Shown here one piece after another: positions 16,238 to 25,384 of a stretch of 64,000 nucleotides of DNA (its first letter is position 1; the number at the start of each line of letters is the position of its first letter). The translations under genes and the position numbers were made by a program. The stretch comes from Flavobacteriaceae bacterium (lineage in GTDB: Bacteria; Bacteroidota; Bacteroidia; Flavobacteriales; Flavobacteriaceae): contig JAITMD010000021.1 in the NCBI GenBank assembly GCA_031277535.1, positions 62,001-126,000 of the forward strand, in the 5' to 3' direction. The notes below the pieces were generated by a model. The model saw only the letters and a program-made list of their open reading frames with translations, had not been told where the DNA came from and made no database searches.

Positions 16238-16625
16238 ATGAAATACTACCAATATTTTTATTCTCCTCATTCCCTTCCATTAAAAAGGTAAGTTCATCGC
16301 AATAAATTATTTTATGATTTTCAATTTTAAACATTGCTATCACTTTGATTTTGCTATATTTATTTTCTTTGTTAATTATCTCTACTGTATGGTTGGTAAA
16401 TACAAGATTGTCTTGAGAGATGATATGATTAATTGTTAGTTTTCGTTTATCAGTGATTTCTTTCAGAGTTTTGATGTGTTTGCAAAAAGTTGGGTAATAC
16501 AAGGTTTTTCCATCTACATCTTGTACATAGCTTGCTGAAAAATATTTTGCTATGATTGTTTCATCGTATATAGGAGATTCTATCATAGCTATTAAACTTT
16601 GTTGAACTATTTCTTGTTCTGTCAT
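16236..16625 (-). CDS. NTF2-like/SnoaL-like protein
   Basis: A 129-residue protein of the NTF2-like (SnoaL) fold: N-terminal helices MTEQEIVQQSLIAMI, the conserved YFSASYVQDVDGKTLYY region, then a long beta sheet ending VIAMFKIENHKIIYCDELTFL, where the WRxxDGKIxExxE-like edge strand usually sits. Members are small enzymes or binding proteins with varied substrates; none is indicated here. It is divergent from the MFS gene and forms, with it, the segment inserted between gldJ and porU. A perfect -7 box lies upstream at 16649-16656. Confidence 0.8.
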   Translation of the reverse strand: MTEQEIVQQSLIAMIESPIYDETIIAKYFSASYVQDVDGKTLYYPTFCKHIKTLKEITDKRKLTINHIISQDNLVFTNHTVEIINKENKYSKIKVIAMFKIENHKIIYCDELTFLMEGNEENKNIGSIS

Positions 16626-16648
16626 CTGTTTGATTTTTAGTATTTATG

Positions 16649-16656
16649 CAAATGTA
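16649..16656 (-). promoter_or_regulatory. -7 box for the NTF2-like gene
   Basis: On the minus strand this reads TACATTTG, a perfect TAnnTTTG, 24 bases upstream of the start codon. No TTG is seen at the usual -33 distance. Confidence 0.4.
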
Positions 16657-16740
16657 GCGATGTATAAAGAGAGCTTGTGATAACAATTGTTATTATATAT
16701 GGTAGACTAATTGTTTTTTAGATGATTCTCGAAGCAGTTC

Positions 16741-16777
16741 AAAATATTATCTTTGTCGATTGAAAAGATAATATTTT
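16741..16777 (+). promoter_or_regulatory. 14-bp dyad over the MFS gene promoter
   Basis: AAAATATTATCTTT (16741-16754) is followed after 9 bases by its exact reverse complement (16764-16777), 6 bases before the ATG at 16784. The left arm contains a perfect -7 box, TATCTTTG (16748-16755), so the predicted transcription start falls in the loop. This is the layout of a repressor operator, or of a 5' hairpin next to the start codon. Confidence 0.6.
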
Positions 16778-16783
16778 AGTTTT

Positions 16784-17947
16784 ATGAAAATAAATCATCC
16801 TATTTATAATTTGCAGTTTATGTTGGTCTGTTTGAGTTCCTTGTTATTTTCTGCAAGTTTTAATATGTTGATACCTGAATTACCTGCTTATTTATCCAGT
16901 ATGGGAGGAGCTGAATATAAAGGTTTAATTATTGCATTATTTACAATAACGGCTGGTATTTCAAGACCTTTTAGTGGAAAATTGACAGATAAGATAGGAA
17001 GAGTTCCTATTATGGCTGTAGGCTCTATTGTCTGTTTTGTTTGTTCCTTACTGTACCCTTTGTTAACAACAGTTTCAGGTTTTTTGTTTTTACGTTTATT
17101 GCATGGTTTTTCAACAGGATTTAAACCAACAGCAACAGCAGCTTATGTGGCAGATATTGTGCCTAAAGAACGTTGGGGAGAAGCTTTGGGGTTACATGGG
17201 ATTTGTTTTAGTACAGGAATGGCAATAGGACCTGCTATTGGAAGTACTATTACCATGTATACATCTATTAATTTTTTATTCTATACTTCTGCTCTTTTTG
17301 CCCTTTTATCAATTGGTATTCTGCTTAATATGAAAGAAACGCTTTCAAAGAAAGAAAAGTTTTCATTTTCATTATTTAGAATTAAAGGACAAGATATTTT
17401 TGATATGGGGGTTTTACCAGCAGCAATAGTTACTTTTTTATCATATATCGCGTATGGTGTTATTCTAACTTTAATTCCAGATTGGACTGAGCATTTAGAA
17501 CTTGAGAATAAAGGGATTTTCTTTATGATTTTTACAATATCATCTTTATTGGTTCGATTTGTAGCAGGGAAAGTATCAGATAAATATGGTCGTGTACCTA
17601 TTATCAATATTGGATTAGTATTGTTAATTACGTCATTGTTTGTAATTGGTTTTTATGAAACACAGCAGGGATTGTTTGTTGGGGCTTTTATTTATGGTAT
17701 TTCTTTAGGCGTTTTATCTCCTGCGTTAAATGCTTGGACTATAGATTTTAGTAAACCAGATCAAAGAGGTAGAGCTGTTTCCACCATGTATATTGCATTA
17801 GAAGCAGGTATAGGAGGCGGAGCTTTTGTTGCAGGTTGGTACTTCCATGATGTAATTGAAAATATTCCAACAATAATGTATGGTAGCGCAATTATTGTAA
17901 TGGGGAGTTTATTCTATATGGTTGTGAAATTTAGAAGTAAATCATAA
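16784..17947 (+). CDS. MFS transporter
   Basis: A 387-residue, 12-helix major facilitator. The loop 2-3 motif GKLTDKIGRVPIMAVG (GxxxDRxGRRxxL type) is clear and is repeated in the second half as GKVSDKYGRVPIINIG. TM5 has the antiporter-like motif GICFSTGMAIGPAIG. It is probably a proton-coupled exporter; the substrate is unknown. The gene lies between gldJ and porU, which are usually neighbours, and has its own dyad-covered promoter, so its transcription is probably separate from the secretion genes. No terminator is visible before porU. Confidence 0.88.
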   Translation: MKINHPIYNLQFMLVCLSSLLFSASFNMLIPELPAYLSSMGGAEYKGLIIALFTITAGISRPFSGKLTDKIGRVPIMAVGSIVCFVCSLLYPLLTTVSGFLFLRLLHGFSTGFKPTATAAYVADIVPKERWGEALGLHGICFSTGMAIGPAIGSTITMYTSINFLFYTSALFALLSIGILLNMKETLSKKEKFSFSLFRIKGQDIFDMGVLPAAIVTFLSYIAYGVILTLIPDWTEHLELENKGIFFMIFTISSLLVRFVAGKVSDKYGRVPIINIGLVLLITSLFVIGFYETQQGLFVGAFIYGISLGVLSPALNAWTIDFSKPDQRGRAVSTMYIALEAGIGGGAFVAGWYFHDVIENIPTIMYGSAIIVMGSLFYMVVKFRSKS

Positions 17948-18023
17948 TTTTAGTAAGATACTTGTTCAGATTAAAAGTATAGTTTATATTATTCTAAAGA
18001 GATTGTTTTCTTAAAGTTTTACT

Positions 18024-18053
18024 AATTATTTTTAGTTATTTTTAGTTATTTTT
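18024..18053 (+). repeat. Three tandem 10-bp AT-rich units upstream of porU
   Basis: AATTATTTTT followed by two exact AGTTATTTTT units. The period is close to one helical turn, so T-tracts face the same side of the DNA about 75-100 bp before the porU start; it could act as a curved upstream promoter element or a phase-variable tract. Confidence 0.7.
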
Positions 18054-18124
18054 GTTTGTTGTGATAGTTTTTATGTCACTATATAACCAAGAGAATATAA
18101 AGTGTTTGCTAGTATCCCTTATAG

Positions 18125-21100
18125 ATGAAAAAAGTCTTTCTCGTTTTACTTTTTATTCTTTGCTTAAATGTAATAGCACAAGAAAAAAGTTATGTTTTAA
18201 AATGGCAACCTTTAAAAATGTTGCATTATGGAGATGGTTCTTCTAAATATCCGTTTGCAGAAATTGATAAAGGTCAATTTGATGTGAATAGTAGTGATAT
18301 TATTGTAACTGATCTTATAGAGGGATTTGTAGGTAGTCAAGATTATTTTGTAAAGGTAGAACAGGCAATTTGGGAATCTATACCTGACAAAGAATTAGGG
18401 AATCTTCTGAAAAGTAATTTGCCACAAGATATTACTGCTCGAGTGAAAAATGTGAGAACCAATGAAAACGTTCAATCATATTTACAGTTTTTTCCTCTTA
18501 TTAATGATAATGGAGAAGTTAAAAAACTTCTTAAAGCACGTTTTTCTTTTCATTTGGTAAATTCAAAAACAGGTTTTTCTGTACGTTCTACAACTACTAC
18601 AAGATCAAATTCGGTTTTGCGTACCAATAAATGGCATCGCTTTGCTGTAAAAAATACAGGTGTTTATAAAATCAGTAAAGATTTTTTGAATAGATTGGGC
18701 GTACCTTCAAATGTGGATCCACGAACTATTCGAATTTTTGGCAATGGTGGAGAGATGCTTCCTTTGGTTAATAAAGATGGCTATGAACAAGATCCTATTG
18801 AAAATAGTATCACAGTAATTGGTGAAGAAGATGGAGTATTTGATAATAATGATTATGTTTTATTTTATGGAATTGGTGTTGATAGGTGGGATCAAGAGAA
18901 TTTAACTTACCGTAATTTGTATGAAGATTATGGTTATTATTTTTTGACTTATGGAGGAGAATATGGAAAGAGAATAACAGATTTGAAAGAGGAGAATGGA
19001 GCAATAATTCAAACTTTTAAAACATATAATGCTTCCGTTTTTTATGAGAATGAATTGGTAAATGTTGGTAGAGTTGGACGTAAATGGTTTGGTGAGCATT
19101 TTTCTCTTAATGGGCAACAGGATTTTCGTTTGACATTACCTAATCTAAATGAGAATTATGATATTGAAGTTGGGATTAATACAGCATCTTCTTCTTTTGG
19201 AAATACTTCTTTTCAATTCCAAGTGAATAATAATAATGTAGGAGGTGTTAGTTTTTATCCTTTACAATCTACTACTAATAAGGCTTATGAAAGTTTCTTT
19301 AAAACTAAAACAAGAGTCAATGGGGTAGATAATACAGTTAGACTGTTATATAATAATGGAGGAGTCCCTAATTCAGAAGGATATTTAGATTATATAGAGA
19401 TTAAATATATTGGTAATTTAAAGGGAGGAGATAAGCAATATTCTTTTACCAATTTTGATGCAGAACAAATAAAAGGTATTGTTGCTTACGAATTAACAGA
19501 GTTGACTAATGTGTCTGAAATATGGAAAGTATCAGATAAGTATAATATTGAGAAAATTGTAGTTAATAATTCTTCTTCTTTTCAAGTAAAAAGCAAAGGG
19601 GGAATTGTAGATTCTTTTCATTTGAATAATATTAAAGACTATTATGAACCTTTATTAATAGGAAATAGTGTAGTTCTAAACCAAGATTTAAAAGGAAATG
19701 TATTTAGTGAAGGAGATGTTGACTATTTGATTATTACTAATAATAAGTTATTGCATAGTGCCGAACGTTTAGCGACTTTTCATAGAGCTACTAATAAGTT
19801 AAAAGTTAAAGTTGTAACTATAGAATCAATTTATAACGAGTTTGGAGCAGGAAAACAAGACATCAGTGCTATTCGAAATTTTATACGTTATGTTTACGAG
19901 AATGCTTCAAGTATAGATAAAAGAGTAAAGTATATTAACTTGTTTGGGGATACTTCTTTTGATTATAAAAACAGAATAGTTGATAACACGAATATTGTTC
20001 CAACATTTCATAGTCTAAATTTACAAAAAGAAGTAACTAATAGTCCGGCTAATTTTTCATTGTATACTACTTTTATGGCTGATGAATTTTTTGGACAAAT
20101 GGATAATGGAGAGGGCTTGATGGATGATGCTTTGTATGGGATTGATATTGTAATAGGTCGTATGCTTGTCTCTACTACTGAAGAGGCTAATAGTATGATT
20201 GATAAAATACTGTCGTATCATTCTACAGAAACTTATGGAAAATGGAAAAACAGTATTGTTGCAATTGCCGATGATGTAGATAGAGTTAGTGATTTTGTAT
20301 TGGAAAAAGAAAGCGATCTAATTGTTGAAGATATTGTAAAAGAGAACCCTTTTTTTAACCCTACAAAAATATATTTAGATGCATATTCTCAAGAAGTAAC
20401 AGCAGGAGGAAACCGTTATCCTAAAGCGCGTAAAGATATACTTGACTCTTTTGATAAAGGAGCATTGTATATGAATTATTTAGGACATGGTGGGGAAGAA
20501 GCGCTATCTCAAGAGAGGGTGTTTACTATAGAGGATGCAAAAGGTTTACGCAATAAGGGAATGTATCCATTATTTGTAACCATTACTTGTGAGTTTACTC
20601 GTTTTGACAATCCTAATAAGCTAACAGGTGGTCAAGCTATTTATAAAAATAAAGAAGGAGGAGCGATTGCTTTAGTCGCAACTAATAGACAAATAGGAAT
20701 TGACTCTGGTAGAAATTTGAATAAATTATTTAGTAATGAGTTGTTTTCGAAAGGAAATATAACTCCAGCAAAAAAGCTTACTGTTGCGGAAGCTCTAATG
20801 AATACAAAGAATAAAACAACTTTAAGAGACAAGAATGTTATATCTTATATTGGTGATCCAGCTTTGAAATTAGCAACACCTCTACCAAAGATTGTTTTGA
20901 CATCTATTAATGGAAAAAAAATACAAGATAATCGAGAAGAAGTCAAAGCATTAGATTATGTCAAGTTAGAAGGAGAGCTACAAACAGAAGAAGGAACTTT
21001 GGTTTCTACTTTTTCGGGGCATTTAGGAGTGAATTTTTTTGATAAATATATTGACCGAAAAACTTTTGGGAATGATGGGGTAGAAGTTGATGGTAAATTA

Positions 21101-21976
21101 TTGTTGTTGGATTTTAAAACGTTGGGAGAGACTGTTTTTAAAGGAAATGCATCAGTAACTAATGGAAGATTTCTAATTGATTTTGTACTGCCTAAAGATA
21201 TTAAATTAGAAGTAGGTAAAGGTAAAGTGAGTTTTTATGCACGTAATGAAGAAGTTGATTTTACAGGAGCAGATACTGAAATATTGATTGGTGGGTACAA
21301 TGATAAAGCTATAGAAGATAAAATACCTCCTGTGGTAAAATTATACTTAAATAATGAAAGTTTTGTGTCAGGAGGAACAGTAGATAATAAACCTGTACTT
21401 TTAGCGTTCTTAGAAGACGAAAGTGGGATTAATACAGCAAGTGGAATAGGGCATGATATAGTAGCTATAGTAGATGATAATGAACAGGAAGTTATTGTAT
21501 TAAATGATTATTATGAAACAGAAATTAATAATTTTAGAAAAGGAAAAATTGTATATCCTTTTAAGGAATTATCTAATGGGGCACATACGCTAAAGGTAAA
21601 GTCTTGGGATGTGTATAATAATTTAACTGTAAATGAAATACATTTCGTAATTATGCAGAAGGAAGGTTTAAAAGTGAGTAATGTATTAAATTATCCAAAT
21701 CCTTTTGTTAATTTTACGGAGTTCTGGTTTACACATAATCAACCTCAAGAGTTATTAGATGTACAAGTACAAATTATGACGGTTGCAGGAAGAATAGTAA
21801 AAACAATTAATCAACAAGTTGTTTCACAAAATACTTTAAGTAGAGATATAAAGTGGGATGGGTTAGATGATTTTGGAGATAAGATAGGTAAAGGAGTGTA
21901 TATCTATCGATTGATTGTTAAAGTAAATCAAACTGGAGAACAAATAGAGAAAATTGAAAAAATAGTTATTCTTTAG
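18125..21976 (+). CDS. porU: PorU, type IX secretion system sortase
   Basis: A 1283-residue protein with signal peptide (MKKVFLVLLFILCLNVIAQ). It has a gingipain-like C25 cysteine-peptidase domain in the middle and a C-terminal beta domain (NVLNYPNPFVNFTEFWFTH...KGVYIYRLIVKV, FlgD-like). The catalytic pair is visible as NYLGHGGE (His788) and TITCEFTRFDNP (Cys822). PorU is the outer-membrane sortase that removes the C-terminal signal of T9SS cargo and attaches the protein to lipopolysaccharide. PorV, encoded 35 bp downstream, anchors PorU and shuttles substrates, so the two are an operon. The length is as expected and no key residue is missing. Confidence 0.95.
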   Translation: MKKVFLVLLFILCLNVIAQEKSYVLKWQPLKMLHYGDGSSKYPFAEIDKGQFDVNSSDIIVTDLIEGFVGSQDYFVKVEQAIWESIPDKELGNLLKSNLPQDITARVKNVRTNENVQSYLQFFPLINDNGEVKKLLKARFSFHLVNSKTGFSVRSTTTTRSNSVLRTNKWHRFAVKNTGVYKISKDFLNRLGVPSNVDPRTIRIFGNGGEMLPLVNKDGYEQDPIENSITVIGEEDGVFDNNDYVLFYGIGVDRWDQENLTYRNLYEDYGYYFLTYGGEYGKRITDLKEENGAIIQTFKTYNASVFYENELVNVGRVGRKWFGEHFSLNGQQDFRLTLPNLNENYDIEVGINTASSSFGNTSFQFQVNNNNVGGVSFYPLQSTTNKAYESFFKTKTRVNGVDNTVRLLYNNGGVPNSEGYLDYIEIKYIGNLKGGDKQYSFTNFDAEQIKGIVAYELTELTNVSEIWKVSDKYNIEKIVVNNSSSFQVKSKGGIVDSFHLNNIKDYYEPLLIGNSVVLNQDLKGNVFSEGDVDYLIITNNKLLHSAERLATFHRATNKLKVKVVTIESIYNEFGAGKQDISAIRNFIRYVYENASSIDKRVKYINLFGDTSFDYKNRIVDNTNIVPTFHSLNLQKEVTNSPANFSLYTTFMADEFFGQMDNGEGLMDDALYGIDIVIGRMLVSTTEEANSMIDKILSYHSTETYGKWKNSIVAIADDVDRVSDFVLEKESDLIVEDIVKENPFFNPTKIYLDAYSQEVTAGGNRYPKARKDILDSFDKGALYMNYLGHGGEEALSQERVFTIEDAKGLRNKGMYPLFVTITCEFTRFDNPNKLTGGQAIYKNKEGGAIALVATNRQIGIDSGRNLNKLFSNELFSKGNITPAKKLTVAEALMNTKNKTTLRDKNVISYIGDPALKLATPLPKIVLTSINGKKIQDNREEVKALDYVKLEGELQTEEGTLVSTFSGHLGVNFFDKYIDRKTFGNDGVEVDGKLLLLDFKTLGETVFKGNASVTNGRFLIDFVLPKDIKLEVGKGKVSFYARNEEVDFTGADTEILIGGYNDKAIEDKIPPVVKLYLNNESFVSGGTVDNKPVLLAFLEDESGINTASGIGHDIVAIVDDNEQEVIVLNDYYETEINNFRKGKIVYPFKELSNGAHTLKVKSWDVYNNLTVNEIHFVIMQKEGLKVSNVLNYPNPFVNFTEFWFTHNQPQELLDVQVQIMTVAGRIVKTINQQVVSQNTLSRDIKWDGLDDFGDKIGKGVYIYRLIVKVNQTGEQIEKIEKIVIL

Positions 21977-22011
21977 GGATAACACGATATTAATTAATCG
22001 ACTTAAATTAT

Positions 22012-23160
22012 ATGAAGAGTGTGAAAATTTTAGTGCCGTTATTGTTGACTGGGCATTTAGTGTTAGCGCAAACGACAGAGATGCAGCCAATAACAACAGC
22101 AGTACCTTTTTTAACTATAGCAGGTGATGCTCGTTCTGCAGCGATGGGAGACATTGGTGTTGCTACAAGTACAGATGCATTTTCTCAACAACATAATGCT
22201 GCGAAGTATGCTTTTGCACAAAAAGATCAAGCATTTGCAATGAGCTATACTCCTTATATGTCAAAAATAGCAAGTGGAATGTCATTATCTCAGATAACTT
22301 ATTACAATAAGTTTAATGAACGTAGTGCGATTGCTGGTGGATTCCGATATTTTGGAATGGGAGAAATGACGTTTAGAGATAATTTTGATCAAGTTGGCAT
22401 AGTAAGAAAACCTAATGAGTTTGCCGTTGACTTAACATATGCTCTAAAGTTGAGTGATAATTTCGGTATGGGAGTGACAGGACGTTTTATTAATTCAAGT
22501 TTAAAGACTCCTGAAACAACAGATGAAGGAGATGCTTCTTCTTCAAACACTTTTGCAGTTGATATTTCGGGTTTTTATGAATCAGATATCAAACGATTTG
22601 ATAGCTTTGATGGAAGATGGAGATTTGGATTTAATTTGCAAAATATGGGACCTAAAATGAATTATAATGATAATAGTTCATTAGGTTCGTTTTTACCAGC
22701 GAATTTGAAATTAGGAGGTAGCTTTGATTTTATTTTAGATTCATATAATAAAGTGACTGTTGCAACAGAGTTTAATAAATTGATGGTTCCAACTCCTCCA
22801 TATGATAGAAAAGATACTGATGCATGGGATAAATATAATAATACAGGATGGTTCTCAGGTATATTTAAATCGTTTGGTGATGCACCAGGTGGATTTAGTG
22901 AAGAAATGAAAGAAGTCACTTGGGCATTAGGAGCAGAGTATTGGTATGATAATGCTTTTGCTTTGCGCGCGGGGTACTTCAATGAAAATCAAATGAAAGG
23001 AGCGAGGCAGTATGCCACTTTAGGAGCAGGATTTAAATATAGTATGATATCCGTAGATTTGTCTTACTTGTTCTCAACTTCAAAAATTAGTAATCCTTTA
23101 GAAAATACATTGCGTTTTTCATTAACATTTGAATTCGGAAAAAAATCATATAAAGGATAA
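22012..23160 (+). CDS. porV: PorV, T9SS outer-membrane shuttle protein
   Basis: The 382-residue protein has a signal peptide (MKSVKILVPLLLTGHLVLAQ) and a FadL-like beta-barrel. The family start is seen in VPFLTIAGDARSAAMGDIGVATSTDAFSQQHNAAK and the C-terminal strand ends in an aromatic-rich motif (RFSLTFEFGKKSYKG). PorV (LptO in older literature) receives folded cargo from the SprA translocon and hands it to PorU. It follows porU by 35 bp, the usual arrangement, and ends at a terminator. Confidence 0.95.
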   Translation: MKSVKILVPLLLTGHLVLAQTTEMQPITTAVPFLTIAGDARSAAMGDIGVATSTDAFSQQHNAAKYAFAQKDQAFAMSYTPYMSKIASGMSLSQITYYNKFNERSAIAGGFRYFGMGEMTFRDNFDQVGIVRKPNEFAVDLTYALKLSDNFGMGVTGRFINSSLKTPETTDEGDASSSNTFAVDISGFYESDIKRFDSFDGRWRFGFNLQNMGPKMNYNDNSSLGSFLPANLKLGGSFDFILDSYNKVTVATEFNKLMVPTPPYDRKDTDAWDKYNNTGWFSGIFKSFGDAPGGFSEEMKEVTWALGAEYWYDNAFALRAGYFNENQMKGARQYATLGAGFKYSMISVDLSYLFSTSKISNPLENTLRFSLTFEFGKKSYKG

Positions 23161-23179
23161 AATCGTATATTTGTCATGT

Positions 23180-23214
23180 AATCCAGACACTATTGTATAG
23201 TGTTTGGATTTTTT
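23180..23214 (+). terminator. Terminator of the porU-porV unit
   Basis: Stem AATCCAGACACTA/TAGTGTTTGGATT (one wobble) with loop TTGTA and a T run. A TATATTTG box (23166-23173) sits just before it, so a short transcript into cdd through the hairpin is conceivable. Confidence 0.85.
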
Positions 23215-23235
23215 GTCTGTATTAAAAATTAGATT

Positions 23236-23718
23236 ATGAAAAAGATAGAAGTTGTTAGTACATTTATAGAGTATGATTCTATAGTAGAGTTAAATCAGGA
23301 TGATCAGTTGTTGATGCAACGAGCAGTAGAGGTGAGAAAAAATGCTTATGCTCCTTATTCAAAGTTTAAAGTAGGAGCAGCTTTATTATTAGAAGATGGG
23401 ACAATAGTCGTGGGATCTAATCAAGAGAATGCAGCTTATCCTTCTGGATTATGTGCAGAACGTACAGCTATTTTTCAGGCAGGGGCTTTATATCCAGACC
23501 AAAAAATATTGAAAATAGCTATTACTGCAGGATCGGAGCTAAAAATTACTAATAGTCCAATTCCTCCTTGTGGAGCTTGTCGTCAAAGTATTTTGGAATA
23601 TGAAGTAAGACAAGACACTCCAATAGAGATGTTTTTTATGGGAGTAGAAGGAGCTGTTTGTTATTCACCTTCTTTAGTGAATATATTGCCATTTCACTTT
23701 GACAAGGACTCTATGTAG
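23236..23718 (+). CDS. cdd: Cytidine deaminase
   Basis: A 160-residue homotetrameric-type cytidine deaminase. The zinc ligands are Cys73 in GLCAERTA (with catalytic Glu75) and Cys112/Cys115 in IPPCGACRQS, and the substrate-binding motif YAPYSKFKVGAAL is at 38-50. It converts cytidine or deoxycytidine to the uridine form in pyrimidine salvage. From memory cdd commonly lies next to porV in flavobacteria, so its position is conserved synteny rather than functional coupling. Confidence 0.95.
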   Translation: MKKIEVVSTFIEYDSIVELNQDDQLLMQRAVEVRKNAYAPYSKFKVGAALLLEDGTIVVGSNQENAAYPSGLCAERTAIFQAGALYPDQKILKIAITAGSELKITNSPIPPCGACRQSILEYEVRQDTPIEMFFMGVEGAVCYSPSLVNILPFHFDKDSM

Positions 23719-23857
23719 GATATTGCATTATTTTAAAATTGAATACTCTATTTGTATTTAGCAATTTTGTCATAGAGTTATAAATATCAGCGTAGTATTG
23801 GTTATTAATTGTAAGAAAATTGTTATTTTTGTAGCGGATAATTTGATATTAAATTAT

Positions 23858-23865
23858 TACATTTG
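23858..23865 (+). promoter_or_regulatory. -7 box for the CNNM gene
   Basis: Perfect TACATTTG. Transcription would start at about 23872, inside the palindrome at 23869-23890. A second box, TATTTTTG at 23824-23831 with a TTG 23 bases before it, could be an additional promoter. Confidence 0.45.
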
Positions 23866-23868
23866 AGT

Positions 23869-23890
23869 TAAACATCAATATTGATGTTTA
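23869..23890. promoter_or_regulatory. 22-bp perfect palindrome, likely operator
   Basis: TAAACATCAAT/ATTGATGTTTA is an uninterrupted palindrome directly downstream of a perfect -7 box. No T run follows, so it is not a terminator. Its position over the expected transcription start suggests a dimeric repressor site controlling the CNNM/CBS transporter gene. A GC-richer pair AGGCC/GGCCT (about 23897-23925) follows in the presumed leader. Confidence 0.65.
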
Positions 23891-23943
23891 TTGCCGAGGC
23901 CCTAAAAAAGAATATAACCAGGCCTTGTTTATTAATTTATAAA

Positions 23944-25326
23944 ATGGACACATACCCCCAGATCATCACAATGTTACTTAATGTAAACATTGTACACGAA
24001 GAAATTTCAGTAGCGAAGTTAATGCTTACGCTTTTTTTAGTCCTTTTAAATGGATTTTTTGTTGCAGCAGAGTTTGCAATTGTAAAAGTTCGTACCTCAC
24101 AAATTGAAGTACATCAAGAGTTAAATTCAAAAGTTGCAGGAGTTGCCAAAGGAATTGTAGGTAATTTAGATGCTTATTTAGCTGCAACTCAATTAGGTAT
24201 TACATTAGCTTCTTTAGGTTTAGGATGGGTAGGAGAAAGTTCTCTTACGCCTGTTATTATGGGAATATTTGATATATTTGGTTTAACAGGCCCAGAGTGG
24301 GCAATTATTGCAAAGAATGTTTCGTTCCCATTAGCTTTCGCTATTATTACTATTTTACATATTGTTTTTGGGGAATTAGCACCAAAGTCTATAGCAATAC
24401 ATTATCCAACAAAAACTACTTTTACAGTAGCTTTGCCTTTGCGTATTTTTTACTTTGTTTTTAGACCTGTTATTTGGTTAATGAATGGATTGGCTAATGG
24501 TATGTTACGCATGTTTGGTATATCTCCAGTTCATGGTGCAGATATTCATACAGAAGAAGAGTTAAAAATGATTATTACTGAAAGTCAAGAAGGTGGTGCA
24601 ATTGAAGAAACTGAGCGCGTTTTGATACAAAATGTGTTTGACTTTGATGATAGACGTGTAAATAATATACAAACACTTAGAAAAAATGTTTCTGCCATAG
24701 AACTTGAAACGACTGTGAAAGAAGCAATCGATTATGCTATATCAGAAGGGTATTCTCGTTATCCTGTTTATGAAGACTCTTTAGATAATATTAAGGGAGT
24801 AATTTATACGAAGGATTTAATGAAAGCAATGATTACAAATGTTGAACAAGCTGATATATCATCTTTGCTACGCGAACCAATATTTATTTCAGAAAATGCT
24901 TTAATTAAAAACGTGTTGAAACAATTTCAAGCAAAGCATTTACAAGTTGCTATTGCAACAAATGAAGTAGGTGAATTTACTGGTATTGTAACAATGGAAG
25001 ATATTTTGGAAGAGCTTGTTGGAGAAATTCAAGATGAGTATGATAATGAAGATCCAGTAGTAGAAACTGTAGGAGAAGGAGTGTATGATGTACATGCACA
25101 TTATAACCTTTCAGATATTAATCGACTATTACCCTTTAAGTTTGACGAAAACGAGCATTACGATACTTTAGCAGGGTTGATTGCTGAGACTTATCCAGAT
25201 GCTGAATTTAAAGAGGAAGATGAAATAGAACTGGATCGATACAATGCAATAGTTTTAAAAATGTATAGAAACTCTGTTGAAAAAGTTCAGTTAACGTTGA
25301 AAGTAACAGATGGTGACGATTCTTAA
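23944..25326 (+). CDS. CNNM/CorC-family (hemolysin-like) transporter with CBS domains
   Basis: The roughly 460-residue product has an N-terminal CNNM (DUF21) membrane domain with about four helices (LVLLNGFFVAAEFAIVKVR; FAIITILHIVFGELAPKSIA). It is followed by two CBS motifs (SRYPVYEDSLDNIKGVIYTKDL; LQVAIATNEVGEFTGIVTMEDILEELVGEI) and a CorC_HlyC domain (YDVHAHYNLSDINRLLP). Such proteins are linked to magnesium or cobalt efflux and nucleotide sensing; hemolysis is mostly a naming relic. In-frame starts exist at 23881-23884, but they lie in a palindrome over the expected transcription start, so ATG 23944 is preferred. Confidence 0.85.
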   Translation: MDTYPQIITMLLNVNIVHEEISVAKLMLTLFLVLLNGFFVAAEFAIVKVRTSQIEVHQELNSKVAGVAKGIVGNLDAYLAATQLGITLASLGLGWVGESSLTPVIMGIFDIFGLTGPEWAIIAKNVSFPLAFAIITILHIVFGELAPKSIAIHYPTKTTFTVALPLRIFYFVFRPVIWLMNGLANGMLRMFGISPVHGADIHTEEELKMIITESQEGGAIEETERVLIQNVFDFDDRRVNNIQTLRKNVSAIELETTVKEAIDYAISEGYSRYPVYEDSLDNIKGVIYTKDLMKAMITNVEQADISSLLREPIFISENALIKNVLKQFQAKHLQVAIATNEVGEFTGIVTMEDILEELVGEIQDEYDNEDPVVETVGEGVYDVHAHYNLSDINRLLPFKFDENEHYDTLAGLIAETYPDAEFKEEDEIELDRYNAIVLKMYRNSVEKVQLTLKVTDGDDS

Positions 25327-25344
25327 ATAAGATAAATAATAATG

Positions 25345-25384
25345 AAAAAGCCAATTAGAAAATCTCTAATTGGCTTTTTTATTA
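25345..25384. terminator. Bidirectional terminator
   Basis: Stem AAAAAGCCAATTAGA/TCTAATTGGCTTTTT with loop AAATC between the convergent CNNM and coaD genes. Confidence 0.92.

Noticed and set aside
18024..18053. The 10-bp repeats as a CRISPR-like array
   Set aside because: The units are contiguous with no spacers and only three copies; no cas genes are in the window.
18125..21976. PorU as a secreted gingipain-like virulence protease
   Set aside because: The C25 core is shared, but position beside porV, length and the lack of T9SS cargo features fit the sortase PorU instead.
23881..23943. Earlier start of the CNNM gene at TTG 23881 or ATG 23884
   Set aside because: Both lie inside a 22-bp palindrome over the predicted transcription start and would encode residues unlike the family.
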